From NCBI GenBank assembly GCA_019752045.1, contig JAIEMP010000003.1, forward strand, positions 124,001 to 188,000: a stretch of DNA of 64,000 nucleotides, in the 5' to 3' direction. This DNA comes from Chitinophagaceae bacterium. Lineage in GTDB: Bacteria; Bacteroidota; Bacteroidia; Chitinophagales; Chitinophagaceae. A model generated the notes under the pieces. It had not been told where the DNA came from. It saw nothing but the letters and a program-made list of their open reading frames with translations, and did not search any database. Every line of letters begins with the position of its first letter. The stretch's first letter is position 1. Below are positions 35,184 to 43,762 of this stretch, one piece after another. A program made the translations under genes and the position numbers.

Positions 35184-35203
35184 CTTGTAATAAAATCAAT
35201 TAC

Positions 35204-35428
35204 ATGCAGCAGACGTTTACGGCAAATATTGAAAAAGATGATGAAACAGGTTTCTTTATAGGAACTGTTCCTGCTGTTCCGGGTGCTCATACACAGGCAA
35301 AGACTTTAGATGAATTGCATTTGCGTTTGCAGGAAGTTCTTGAGCTTTGTCTGTCATCAATGTCTGCCGATGAAAAGAAAGAACTTCCCCATTTTATAGG
35401 AATACAGCAAATTGCAATTGCAGTATGA
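35204..35428 (+). CDS. hicB: HicB-type antitoxin, short form
   Basis: A 74-residue HicB-fold protein: TANIEKDDETGFFIGTVPAV, then PGAHTQAKTLDELHLRLQEV. It lacks the C-terminal DNA-binding domain that many HicB antitoxins carry, so it may neutralise the toxin without strong autorepression. The gene precedes hicA (order antitoxin-toxin, reverse of the classical hicAB) and overlaps it by four bases (ATGA). Confidence 0.88.
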   Translation: MQQTFTANIEKDDETGFFIGTVPAVPGAHTQAKTLDELHLRLQEVLELCLSSMSADEKKELPHFIGIQQIAIAV

Positions 35429-35658
35429 GTAAGCTCCCTATAATTTCTGCAAAGGAATTAGAGAAAATTTTATTTCGATTAGGCTTTGAAGAAATGAGGC
35501 AAAAAGGAAGTCATCGGTTTTACAGGCATACAGATGGCCGCTATACAACCATTCCACACCACCCGGGTGAAGATTTATCAAGACCACTCATCAGAGCAAT
35601 TCTTAAGCAGATTAATCTTGATGCGGAAGAGTATGTTCGTTTACTGAATCAGAAATAA
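35425..35658 (+). CDS. hicA: HicA-type mRNA interferase toxin
   Basis: A 77-residue double-stranded-RNA-binding-fold protein: the ISAKELEKILFRLGFEEMRQ helix, then GSHRFYRHTDGRYTTIPHH with the catalytic histidine H30, and HPGEDLSRPLIRAILKQINL. HicA cleaves mRNA when not bound by HicB. All family marks are intact, so the toxin is probably active. It ends two bases before the deacetylase gene, so read-through may link the two. Confidence 0.9.
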   Translation: MSKLPIISAKELEKILFRLGFEEMRQKGSHRFYRHTDGRYTTIPHHPGEDLSRPLIRAILKQINLDAEEYVRLLNQK

Positions 35659-35660
35659 GC

Positions 35661-36953
35661 ATGCTTGTTTACACGGAACATATCACTCCACGTATTGCAT
35701 ACATCCTGCAGTATTTCAATGAAAAATTATTTATTGATGCGCAACTTACAGATGACGTGGAACTGTATCGTTCATCAACAGAAGCAAAGATCAATTATTC
35801 TACTGAACGAATAGATGCTGATGAGTTGTTGATCCACCCTGCAGGTTTATTACATCAGTCTGCAATCAAAAAACAAGCAATTGAATGTTTTGATTGGAAC
35901 AATGTAAGAGCTTTCTTTAAAACAGAAGATGATCTTGGTTTTGATCTGTTCTCAGCCGTATTTTATCTCCTTACACGGTATGAAGAATACATGGAACATG
36001 AACCCGATGAATATGGACGTTATGCGCATTGGAACTCATTGGCATGGAAGGAAGAGTTTTTGAATAAACCTTTAATTGATATCTGGCTGCTGAAGTTTAA
36101 ACAGGTACTTGAATCGAAATACACTACTATCAAACTACAAACTACAAACTTTGAATTTCTCCCTACCTACGATATTGATATTGCCTGGAGTTACAAAAAC
36201 AAAGGGCTTTGGCGGAATGTAGCAGCATCCATCAATCATCCTTCAACTATTCCGCAACGGGTGAGCGTTCTGTTCGGAAACACAAAAGATCCTTACGATT
36301 CTTATGACTGGTTGAAGCAGCTGCATCAACAACATGTACTACAACCCATTTATTTTTTTTTGGTTGCTGAAGAAAACAGCGAGTATGATAAGAATATTTC
36401 TCCTAAGAAAAAGGCGATGTTACAACTGACGAGAGATACTGCACAGCAGGCCGTCATCGCATTACATCCTTCCGTGCAAACTAATACGAGCAAAGAATTG
36501 TTGCTGAAAGAAAAACTTACATTACAGCGTATCAGTAACAAAGTGATTACAGCATCACGACATCATTACATCAAATTCCATCTGCCGCATTCTTACCGGG
36601 AACTGATTGCCGCCGGATTTATAGATGATTACAGCATGGGGTACGGCACAGTCAATGGGTTTCGTGCATCTACCTCTCATTCATTTTTGTGGTATGATCT
36701 GGAAAACGAACAAAGTACATCACTTCGCATTCATCCATTTGCATATATGGAAGCGAACTCATTTTATGAATTAAATCAATCGCCGTCAAAAGCATTGGAA
36801 GAAGCAAAGCAATTAGCAGAAGAAGTAAAACATGTAAACGGAACCTTCATCAGTATTTTTCATAATCATTTTCTCGGTACTGATACTATGTTCAAAGGAT
36901 GGAGGGAAATGTACAAAGAGCTGGTGAACGAAATAATTTTGCCAACGTTGTAA
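35661..36953 (+). CDS. Polysaccharide deacetylase-like protein
   Basis: A 430-residue protein. A Bacteroidota-specific N-terminal domain (about 1-160; DLFSAVFYLLTRYEEYMEHE) precedes a NodB-like region with a DxD (YDIDIAW, about residues 171-176), the ALHPS and SRHHYIKFHLPH segments and a late FHNHFLG. The carbohydrate esterase 4 plan is recognisable but the metal triad H-x3-H is not fully conserved, so substrate and activity are uncertain. No signal peptide, so it would act in the cytoplasm. Confidence 0.75.
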   Translation: MLVYTEHITPRIAYILQYFNEKLFIDAQLTDDVELYRSSTEAKINYSTERIDADELLIHPAGLLHQSAIKKQAIECFDWNNVRAFFKTEDDLGFDLFSAVFYLLTRYEEYMEHEPDEYGRYAHWNSLAWKEEFLNKPLIDIWLLKFKQVLESKYTTIKLQTTNFEFLPTYDIDIAWSYKNKGLWRNVAASINHPSTIPQRVSVLFGNTKDPYDSYDWLKQLHQQHVLQPIYFFLVAEENSEYDKNISPKKKAMLQLTRDTAQQAVIALHPSVQTNTSKELLLKEKLTLQRISNKVITASRHHYIKFHLPHSYRELIAAGFIDDYSMGYGTVNGFRASTSHSFLWYDLENEQSTSLRIHPFAYMEANSFYELNQSPSKALEEAKQLAEEVKHVNGTFISIFHNHFLGTDTMFKGWREMYKELVNEIILPTL

Positions 36954-36965
36954 TCTGATGAAATT

Positions 36966-37029
36966 AACTTTGCCAAAGTTTCTGAAGAATGACTGTTATC
37001 AATCAGGCTGTTTAAACTTTGGCAAAGTT
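36966..37029. repeat. Perfect 16-bp inverted repeat with self-palindromic arms
   Basis: AACTTTGCCAAAGTTT (36966-36981) is the exact reverse complement of 37014-37029. Each arm contains the odd-centred palindrome AACTTTG-C-CAAAGTT. It fills the gap between two convergent genes and may act as a terminator or as a repeat copy. Confidence 0.8.
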
Positions 37030-37036
37030 CTCATTA

Positions 37037-37771
37037 CTACTGCTCATTTTTCGATCCTTCCAGCATCTGCATCAATTCTTTCATTTCCGGATCGCTTAAA
37101 TAACGCCATTTACCAACGGCGATATTTCCGAGTTGAATATGCATGATGCGTACACGGCGTAAACTCACCACTTCATAATCAAATGCTTCACACATACGTC
37201 TGATCTGACGGTTCAATCCCTGTTTGAGAATAATGGAAAAACTTTTACTGCTGAGTGTTCGCACTTTGCAAGGTAGCGTAGTTGTGTCCATAATATGAAC
37301 ACCCTTGCTCATCTTCGCTGCAAAGTCGGACGTTAATTTTTTATTGACAGTTACGATGTATTCTTTTTCGTGTTCATTACCTGCACGCAGAATTTTATTT
37401 ACAATGTCGCCGTTGTTCGTAAGAAAGATCAATCCTTCCGAATCTTTATCTAACCTTCCAATTGGAAAAATGCGTTTAGGGTGATTGATAAAGCGGATAA
37501 TATTGGTACGGTCTTTTTCATCGGTGGTAGAAGTAATATTCATTGGTTTATTAAACGCAATAATAAATTGATCCTGTTTTGCTGTTGATTTTACTTTCAG
37601 CAACTCATCATCAATATACACTTTGTCTTTAGAAGAAACTCTTGTACCGGCCAAAGCAATATTTCCATTCACCACAACACGTGCCTGATCAATGAGCTTG
37701 TCTGCTTCACGGCGTGAACAATAACCTGTTGCACTGATATATTTATTGAGACTGATTTTTTCTTCAGACAT
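37037..37771 (-). CDS. rluF: 23S rRNA pseudouridine synthase, RluF-type
   Basis: A 244-residue enzyme from the ATG at 37771: S4 RNA-binding domain (about 6-65; SLNKYISATGYCSRREADKL) and an RsuA/RluF catalytic domain with the nucleophilic aspartate in IGRLDKDSEGLIFLTN. The KQGLNRQIRRMCEAFDYEV and SLRRVRIMHIQLG segments are typical of RluF, which makes pseudouridine 2604 in 23S rRNA. A -7 box lies four bases ahead of the ATG, so the frame upstream of it is not translated. Confidence 0.9.
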   Translation of the reverse strand: MSEEKISLNKYISATGYCSRREADKLIDQARVVVNGNIALAGTRVSSKDKVYIDDELLKVKSTAKQDQFIIAFNKPMNITSTTDEKDRTNIIRFINHPKRIFPIGRLDKDSEGLIFLTNNGDIVNKILRAGNEHEKEYIVTVNKKLTSDFAAKMSKGVHIMDTTTLPCKVRTLSSKSFSIILKQGLNRQIRRMCEAFDYEVVSLRRVRIMHIQLGNIAVGKWRYLSDPEMKELMQMLEGSKNEQ

Positions 37772-37775
37772 AACG

Positions 37776-37783
37776 CAAATGTA
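37776..37783 (-). promoter_or_regulatory. -7 box of rluF, probably leaderless
   Basis: TACATTTG on the minus strand, four bases before the ATG at 37771. It overlaps nothing but the start region; the upstream transporter gene stops at 37791. Confidence 0.6.
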
Positions 37784-37790
37784 AGCAGGA

Positions 37791-38795
37791 TTAATTGTCG
37801 AGCACTTCCCGTTGTTCTTCTGCTGTGCGTTTAAATGCTCTGTTAACCAAATACACGCCAAGCAAGGTTACCAGGCCGCCGATAGTTAATGTAAGAGTAA
37901 GTTTTTCATCAAAGATCAAAGCGCCAAGAAGCACAGCAACAATGGGGTTGATGTAAGCATAAATACTGGCCTGCTCTGTAGGCAGTCGTTGCAATGAATA
38001 TAAATAGCAGGCAAAAGCAATGATAGAACCAAAAATAACCAGATAGGCAATTGCAAGCCAGGATGCAGAAGGAATTTCATTGAATGGTAAAAAGCTTTTA
38101 TCAAAAGTAGATACGCCTAATAATGCAGCTCCGCCAATGAGCATTTGAAAACCTAAACCAAAATACGGATTAAATGATGCCGCATGTTTCTTGGTGTAAA
38201 GCGAACCGAATGCCCATGTCCATGTAGCAATCAATGAAAGAAAAATTCCAAAACGGAAATCCGGGTTAAAGAAATCGGCGAGGTGTTCAAAAAAAATAAT
38301 ACATACACCTCCAAAGCCAATCATTAATCCAAGTATAGCATTGGAAGGGATTTTTCCTTTGGAAGAAAACAAACCAATAATCACCAGCCATAATGGAAAG
38401 ATAGCACCCATGATGGCACCGAGGCCTGATGAAATATATTTCAAGCCCCATGTACTAAGTCCATTGCTCATTACAAAGTTTAAAAATGAAAGTACGAGCA
38501 GGGGCAGAAGATCTTTTGCTTTTGGCCAGCTTGATCCTTTGATGATAAAGAAGATCATGTAACAAATGCCGCCAAGCAGTTGACGAATACCTGCCAACTG
38601 TAAGGCAGGCATATGCCGCACACCTTCTTTTGATGCGATCCATGTAGTGCCCCACAAAATGCAAACAACGGCTAAAGCAAAAACAGCTTTTGCTTTGGTT
38701 CCTTTTTTGTGAATGGTCAAAGGATTAAAGACCGATAAACTTTTTAAAGTATCAGCAGAATAGTTGAACGCTTTATTGATGTCGAGTTTTGGCAT
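37791..38795 (-). CDS. DMT-superfamily (EamA) transporter
   Basis: A 334-residue polytopic protein with ten predicted helices in two EamA repeats (LAVVCILWGTTWIASKEG begins the first; GFQMLIGGAALLGVSTF precedes the second). The C-terminus has the usual PTEQASIYAYINPIVAVLLG and LTIGGLVTLLGVYLVNRAFK. Substrate is unknown. The first 34 residues (MPKLDINKAFNYSADTLKSL onwards) are a hydrophilic extension unusual for the family; no better ATG exists downstream, so a non-ATG start is possible. The ATG at 38795 is five bases downstream of a palindromic repeat copy. Confidence 0.85.
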   Translation of the reverse strand: MPKLDINKAFNYSADTLKSLSVFNPLTIHKKGTKAKAVFALAVVCILWGTTWIASKEGVRHMPALQLAGIRQLLGGICYMIFFIIKGSSWPKAKDLLPLLVLSFLNFVMSNGLSTWGLKYISSGLGAIMGAIFPLWLVIIGLFSSKGKIPSNAILGLMIGFGGVCIIFFEHLADFFNPDFRFGIFLSLIATWTWAFGSLYTKKHAASFNPYFGLGFQMLIGGAALLGVSTFDKSFLPFNEIPSASWLAIAYLVIFGSIIAFACYLYSLQRLPTEQASIYAYINPIVAVLLGALIFDEKLTLTLTIGGLVTLLGVYLVNRAFKRTAEEQREVLDN

Positions 38796-38800
38796 TGGGG

Positions 38801-38841
38801 AGCCTCATCCTCCAACTCCTTCTCCAAAAGAGAAGGAGCGG
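38801..38841 (+). repeat. Palindromic repeat family 1, copy F (upstream of the EamA gene)
   Basis: GCCTCATCCTCCAACTCC, then TTCTCCAAAAGAGAAGGAG. This is the second subfamily (hairpin with an AAAA tip). It lies five bases upstream of the EamA start and, on the minus strand, supplies a GGAGG sequence near the start codon. Confidence 0.8.
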
Positions 38842-38953
38842 TGCTTTTAGTTATTAATTAATCGTTTTGTTCTTCCACATCCACTTCAAATGTTTCTTCA
38901 TCTTTTTTTGCATTGATTTTTCTTTTAAACAAGATGGCTTTGTGCTTTGCTGT

Positions 38954-38985
38954 TCTCCCCCTCGGGGGGAGTTAGAGGGGGCTTC
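38954..38985 (-). repeat. Palindromic repeat family 1, copy E (at the purH stop)
   Basis: On the minus strand: AAGCCCCCTCTAACTCCCC, then CCGAGGGGGAGA. It begins directly after the purH TAG at 38986-38988. It matches the first subfamily and forms a hairpin CTCCCCC/GGGGGAG. Confidence 0.82.
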
Positions 38986-40521
38986 CTAATGTTTAAAATG
39001 CCGCATCCCTGTAATCACCATCGCTAAATTATTTTGCTTACAGTATTCAATCGAATCATTATCACGAATAGAACCACCCGGTTGAATAAATGCAGTGATG
39101 CCTGCTGCATGACCCATTTGCACACAATCATTAAAAGGAAAGAATGCATCACTCGCCATTACTGCACCGGTAAGATCGAAGTTAAACTGTTTTGCTTTTT
39201 CAACCGATTGACGAAGTGAATCAATACGACTGGTTTGTCCGCAACCTTTACCCACCAGTTGCTTCTTCTTCACTAATGCAATGGCATTACTCTTTAAATG
39301 TTTGCAGATAATATTTGCAAATACAAGATCGTCTTTTTCTTCTGCAGTGGTTTCTCTTCCACCAGCTTCCTTCCATTCGGTATAGTTGCCTTCATCAATT
39401 CCCTGCACCAATACACCGTTCAACAATGATTTGTATTGTTCTTTTACTTTTGGTTGATTTTTCAGTTGTAACAGAATACGATTCTTTTTCGACTTCAATA
39501 CTTCCAATGCATCTGCTGCAAACGATGGAGCGATCAATACTTCAAAGAAAATTTCATTAATGGCTTCGGCAGTGGCTTTATCAATTTCTCCATTGCTAAC
39601 CAACACTCCACCAAATGCACTTTCAGGATCACCTGCCAATGCAGCATCCCAGCTTTCTTTTACAGCAGCACGTTGTGCCACACCACATACATTGGTATGT
39701 TTGATGATGGCAAAAACGGCCCCCTCCTGACCTCCCCCGGAAGGGGAGGAGAATGCAAACTCTCCGATTAATTGTACGGCAGCATCAACATCAACCAAAT
39801 TATTATAGCTTAATTCTTTTCCGTTTAATTGAGTAAACAACTCATCGAGATTGCCGAAGAAACGTGCAGACTGATGCGGGTTTTCACCATAACGCATGAT
39901 CTTTTCTTCTTTGTTGAATGGTGTGTCAACTGCTGATTGATGAAAGTAGTTAGAGATAGCAGTATCATAAGCCGTACACACATCAAATGCTTTGATAGCA
40001 AATGCACGACGTTGTTCATAACTTGTTTCACCATTTTGATTGCGCAGGATTTCTTCCAGCACAGCGTATTCTTTCTTTGCTGCAAGCACTACTACATCTT
40101 TATGATTTTTTGCAGCAGCACGAATCATAGATGGTCCGCCGATATCAATTTTTTCAATAATAGCCTTTTCATCGGTTGTTGAAGCAACAGTTTCTTCAAA
40201 CGGATAGAGATCTACAATCACCAGATCAAGTTCAGGAATATTGTACTGCTTCATTTCTTGCAGATGCTGTGCATCATCTCTTTTTCCAAGGATGCCTCCA
40301 AACACAGAGGGATGCAATGTTTTTACACGACCTCCTAAAATAGAAGGGTAGCTGGTTAAACTTTCAACAGGTACAACAGGGATGCCGAGTTTTTCAATAA
40401 ACTGCTGTGTGCCACCGGTAGAATAAATGGTTACGTTTTGTGTATGTAATAATTGAACGAGTGAATCCAGCCCGTCTTTATAAAACACTGAAATGAGAGC
40501 CGATTGAATTTTCTTTGTCAT
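38986..40521 (-). CDS. purH: Bifunctional AICAR transformylase/IMP cyclohydrolase, with one repeat-encoded insertion
   Basis: PurH performs the last two steps of purine synthesis, AICAR to FAICAR to IMP. The 511-residue protein has the IMP cyclohydrolase domain (1-200; YSTGGTQQFIEKLG, GGRVKTLHPSVFGGIL) and the AICARFT domain (from about 205; YGENPHQSARFF, K274-H275 in IIKHTNVCG, C-terminal RHFKH). Residues 257-269 (FSSPSGGGQEGAV) are encoded by a palindromic repeat inserted five residues before the catalytic Lys-His pair, where homologues have a short turn. The frame remains open and all key residues are intact. Confidence 0.94.
   Translation of the reverse strand: MTKKIQSALISVFYKDGLDSLVQLLHTQNVTIYSTGGTQQFIEKLGIPVVPVESLTSYPSILGGRVKTLHPSVFGGILGKRDDAQHLQEMKQYNIPELDLVIVDLYPFEETVASTTDEKAIIEKIDIGGPSMIRAAAKNHKDVVVLAAKKEYAVLEEILRNQNGETSYEQRRAFAIKAFDVCTAYDTAISNYFHQSAVDTPFNKEEKIMRYGENPHQSARFFGNLDELFTQLNGKELSYNNLVDVDAAVQLIGEFAFSSPSGGGQEGAVFAIIKHTNVCGVAQRAAVKESWDAALAGDPESAFGGVLVSNGEIDKATAEAINEIFFEVLIAPSFAADALEVLKSKKNRILLQLKNQPKVKEQYKSLLNGVLVQGIDEGNYTEWKEAGGRETTAEEKDDLVFANIICKHLKSNAIALVKKKQLVGKGCGQTSRIDSLRQSVEKAKQFNFDLTGAVMASDAFFPFNDCVQMGHAAGITAFIQPGGSIRDNDSIEYCKQNNLAMVITGMRHFKH
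39716..39753 (+). repeat. Palindromic repeat family 1, copy C (inside purH)
   Basis: GCCCCCTCCTGACCTCCCCC, then GGAAGGGGAGGAG. The coding (minus) strand reads SSPSGGGQEGA, the same frame and orientation as copies B and D in ispG. Confidence 0.87.
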
Positions 40522-40575
40522 TTGAATAAAGCGTCAAAAAATTGAAAAATGTGGCATCAACCGTGATAGAAGTTG

Positions 40576-40583
40576 CAAAGGTA
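40576..40583 (-). promoter_or_regulatory. -7 box of purH
   Basis: TACCTTTG on the minus strand, about 55 bases before the ATG at 40521. Confidence 0.5.
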
Positions 40584-40588
40584 AGCGT

Positions 40589-42664
40589 CTAAAGATTCAT
40601 CACAAAAGCACCTTGTTCACTTGTGCAGAAATAGTTGAGCTGCAAACGTTCGCAGTCTTTTTTCCAGAGATTGATCTTCCATTGCGGGTTAGAACTGTCA
40701 AACACAATCAGCTTGCAATCTACTGTTTTAAGCAGATCGGAGATATACAGACGTGGATTTTTTGAAATAATCAATACATCTGCCTTAATTCTGTTTTGAA
40801 GCGAATCAAATACATAAGATTGGTTGATGTGGATAATCTTTTTTCCATTGATGCGGTAAGAGTTGTTTTGCACGGATCCCGGCATCAGCGGTGAATGATA
40901 GCTATGGTACAATATCCGTGAAGGTTTTAGATGAAAGTTGCGGAGAAAACCATCCTGCAATAAAACAGCATCGCCTTTAAGCACATATTGTTTACCCAGC
41001 ATAAAATCAATGGCGGTGTGTTGCGATAAATTATAAACAATCAGTTTTTTCTGCCTGGTTGTTTGATACAGAGAAAAACTTTGCAATAGAAAAAATGCGG
41101 CAAGAAAGCCTACACTCCATTTGAAGGCCTTTGTATTTTTTTGTAAGAGCCATACACCCAAAGCTGCAATAAAAGCATACAGGAATATTGTTTGCAATGG
41201 ATGATGTTGAATGCCATCGGTTACAGCAAACGTAAAATGATCGGCCCATGTAATAAATCCATTCATCCATTTTAATAAATAACTAAACAGCGTTCCCGTA
41301 AAAGCAGCAATGGGTTGAATAAAAGAAACTGCAATCAGCAGAATTTCTCCAAACAGGATCAAGCTGCTTAACGGTACGGCAACAAAGTTGGTGATGAGAA
41401 ATAAATTCGGAGCCTGGTGAAAATGATACATGCAAAGTGGCAGCGTTACGATCTGTGCAGATAATGTAACTGCATTCAGTTGCCATGCTTTATCCAATAG
41501 TTTATTGTTGAATGAAAGCCAGTGATAAATTGGTTTCATAAATAATACTATACTTAATACTGCAGCATAAGAAAGTTGAAAGCCGACATCCCACAAATAG
41601 AAAGGGTTGTAACAAAGCAATACAAAAGCTGAGGCCGCCATGCTGTTATAGATATTTCCTTTTTTATTGAGCAGATCACCACCTGAAATAAACGTAAACA
41701 TGATAGCAGCCCTTAACACTGATGCTCCTGCACCGGTGAGTAAACTGAAGATCCATAAGAAAGAAAGCACCAGCAACGGTTTCAGCCATTTCAATTGTTT
41801 GTATTTATTCAAAGGCTGAAAGAGTAATAACAGCAACCAGTATATCAACCCAAGATGCAAACCACTTATGGCAATTACATGCACCACACCGGTATTGCTG
41901 TAAGCCTGTACTAAATCTCTGTCCAGATCATCACGGTAGCCAATGAGCAATGCTTCTGCCACACTGATCTCCTGCTCGCCTTTAATATGTTTTCGAAGTA
42001 CAGAAAGGATATATGCTTTTGTTCGATAGATCAACGACCAGAAAAAAGAAGTTTTTGTTGCATTCAATACCACATAATCTGTTTTCTTTAAAAAGAGTTG
42101 ATGCGTAATGCCGTTGAATAATGCATAGCGTTTATAATCGAACCCACCGGGATTACCTGCATTTTTTATTTCCTGCAAGGGCTTGTTAAGAGCAATGATG
42201 TTGCCGTAATGTAAAGCAGGCATTGCACTGTCTTTCTGAAAATAGAGAATAATATCCCCGTTAACCTTTATTGTTTTTTGATTGCTTTCAATCGTACTGA
42301 TTTCAGCAAGTGCTTTATATGTTTTTTGTTTTTCACTCAAAGGTTCAAGCAAACGGAGCTGCACAACATCGCCGGGTTTGTACAGATGGCCCACCCATTG
42401 CTGCTGATGTGGCAACTGTTTGAGCCATGTGAGCAGAACAGCAAAGCCCAACATGCTAAATGAAATACCAACACCGGGTAACCAGCTGTATCTGAATTTC
42501 TGTTGTTCGTTACTGAACATGTAGAAGAGGAGGAAAGGAATTGCAGCAACCAAAAGATAAATGCCAATGGTCCATTGCAGTGAAAAGTACCAACTGCAAA
42601 TAATCCCTGCTGCAAGCGGAACCAGCAAACGCAGAAAGGGAATATTTTTCCAAATGGGAATCAT
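40589..42664 (-). CDS. ComEC/Rec2 family DNA-uptake channel protein
   Basis: A 691-residue polytopic protein. An N-terminal DUF4131 domain (about 25-190) is followed by the Competence domain (about 225-500) with HVIAISGLHLGLIYWLLLLL, GAGASVLRAAIMFTF and YNPFYLWDVGFQLSYAAV. The C-terminal part (about 530-691) resembles a degenerate MBL-like domain without the HxHxDH metal motif. Family members carry transforming DNA across the inner membrane; other competence genes are not visible here. It stands alone, upstream of purH on the same strand. Confidence 0.9.
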   Translation of the reverse strand: MIPIWKNIPFLRLLVPLAAGIICSWYFSLQWTIGIYLLVAAIPFLLFYMFSNEQQKFRYSWLPGVGISFSMLGFAVLLTWLKQLPHQQQWVGHLYKPGDVVQLRLLEPLSEKQKTYKALAEISTIESNQKTIKVNGDIILYFQKDSAMPALHYGNIIALNKPLQEIKNAGNPGGFDYKRYALFNGITHQLFLKKTDYVVLNATKTSFFWSLIYRTKAYILSVLRKHIKGEQEISVAEALLIGYRDDLDRDLVQAYSNTGVVHVIAISGLHLGLIYWLLLLLFQPLNKYKQLKWLKPLLVLSFLWIFSLLTGAGASVLRAAIMFTFISGGDLLNKKGNIYNSMAASAFVLLCYNPFYLWDVGFQLSYAAVLSIVLFMKPIYHWLSFNNKLLDKAWQLNAVTLSAQIVTLPLCMYHFHQAPNLFLITNFVAVPLSSLILFGEILLIAVSFIQPIAAFTGTLFSYLLKWMNGFITWADHFTFAVTDGIQHHPLQTIFLYAFIAALGVWLLQKNTKAFKWSVGFLAAFFLLQSFSLYQTTRQKKLIVYNLSQHTAIDFMLGKQYVLKGDAVLLQDGFLRNFHLKPSRILYHSYHSPLMPGSVQNNSYRINGKKIIHINQSYVFDSLQNRIKADVLIISKNPRLYISDLLKTVDCKLIVFDSSNPQWKINLWKKDCERLQLNYFCTSEQGAFVMNL

Positions 42665-42735
42665 GGGTTAAAAGAATTGCGTTTTGTAAGATATAGCCCC
42701 TTTTACTAATAAGCAATATAATGGCGTAACAAAAG

Positions 42736-42765
42736 TTTATCTCAATTTAGAAAATACTAAATTTG
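42736..42765 (+). promoter_or_regulatory. Promoter of the methyltransferase/HNH pair
   Basis: A -7 box TAAATTTG at 42758-42765 and TTTA at 42736-42739 (18-base spacer, one mismatch to the -33 TTTG). The TTG start of the methyltransferase follows 16 bases later. Confidence 0.6.
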
Positions 42766-42781
42766 TTATCAAACCGTCAAA

Positions 42782-43762
42782 TTGAAATTTACTTCCATAG
42801 AAATATGTGCTGGTGCAGGTGGGCAAGCTATTGGTCTTGAACAAGCAGGATTCAATCACCTAGCGCTTATAGAAATTGAACAAATCGCTTGCGATACATT
42901 ACGTTTAAACAGACCTAATTGGAATATTATTAATATGGATGTTAAGGAGTTTACTGCTAAAAAGTATCAGAATATAGACTTATTGGCAGGAGGAGTGCCA
43001 TGTCCTCCTTTTTCAATTGCTGGTAAACAACTTGGTAAGGAAGATGATCGAGATTTGTTTCCTGAAGCACTTAGGCTTGTTAAAGAATGTAGCCCCAAAG
43101 CTGTTATGCTTGAAAACGTAAGAGGGTTACTTGATGTTAAGTTCAAAGAATATCGAAGATATATTCTTAATGAACTTTATAAGATGGGATATCTTTGTGA
43201 TTGGAGATTAGTAAATGCATCGGATTATGGAGTGTCTCAATTAAGACCTAGAGCTATTCTTGTTGCACTAAAAAAAGAATATTTTGATTACTTCGAATGG
43301 CCCACAAAAAGTAAAATACCTCCGTTAACTGTCGGCGAACTTTTGTACGATGAAATGGCATCGCTTGGTTGGGAGAATGTTGATAATTGGAAAAAATCTG
43401 CAAACAGTATTGCTCCTACAATAGTTGGGGGTTCAAAAAAACATGGTGGCGCAGATCTAGGACCAACCAGAGCAAAGCAGTCATGGGCTTTGCTTGGCGT
43501 TGATGGCAAAGGGCTCGCTGATACACCTCCACTTAATGGTTCAAAGGCAATGCCACGTCTTACACTTAAAATGACTGCATTAATTCAAGGCTTTCCGAAA
43601 GAATGGGAGTTTGCAGGTAAAAAAACACCAGCCTATAGACAGGTAGGGAATGCTTTTCCACCACCAGTTGCAAAGGCTATAGGTATAGCAATTAAAAAAG
43701 CACTAAATACTTATGACTCAAAAAGTACCAAAGGGAAAAGGTTCCAGGGCCAAACTGCGTAA
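42782..43762 (+). CDS. DNA (cytosine-5) methyltransferase
   Basis: A 326-residue enzyme from a TTG at 42782. C5-MTase motifs in order: motif I SIEICAGAGGQAIGLEQAG, motif IV GGVPCPPFS with the catalytic Cys of PCxx, motif VI MLENVRGL, motif VIII SQLRPRAILVA, and motif X RQVGNAFPPPVAKAIG. The target-recognition region (about 185-260) is between VIII and IX. It methylates cytosine at C5 in an unknown target. Composition is more AT-rich than the flanks and the start codon is unusual. It overlaps the HNH gene by 50 bases, the layout of a type II restriction-modification unit. Confidence 0.93.
   Translation: MKFTSIEICAGAGGQAIGLEQAGFNHLALIEIEQIACDTLRLNRPNWNIINMDVKEFTAKKYQNIDLLAGGVPCPPFSIAGKQLGKEDDRDLFPEALRLVKECSPKAVMLENVRGLLDVKFKEYRRYILNELYKMGYLCDWRLVNASDYGVSQLRPRAILVALKKEYFDYFEWPTKSKIPPLTVGELLYDEMASLGWENVDNWKKSANSIAPTIVGGSKKHGGADLGPTRAKQSWALLGVDGKGLADTPPLNGSKAMPRLTLKMTALIQGFPKEWEFAGKKTPAYRQVGNAFPPPVAKAIGIAIKKALNTYDSKSTKGKRFQGQTA

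Noticed and set aside
38843-38953. A minus-strand frame ending EETFEVDVEEQND between purH and the EamA gene
   Set aside because: It is open for about 35 codons but has no ATG and begins inside repeat copy E; it looks like a chance frame or a worn fragment.
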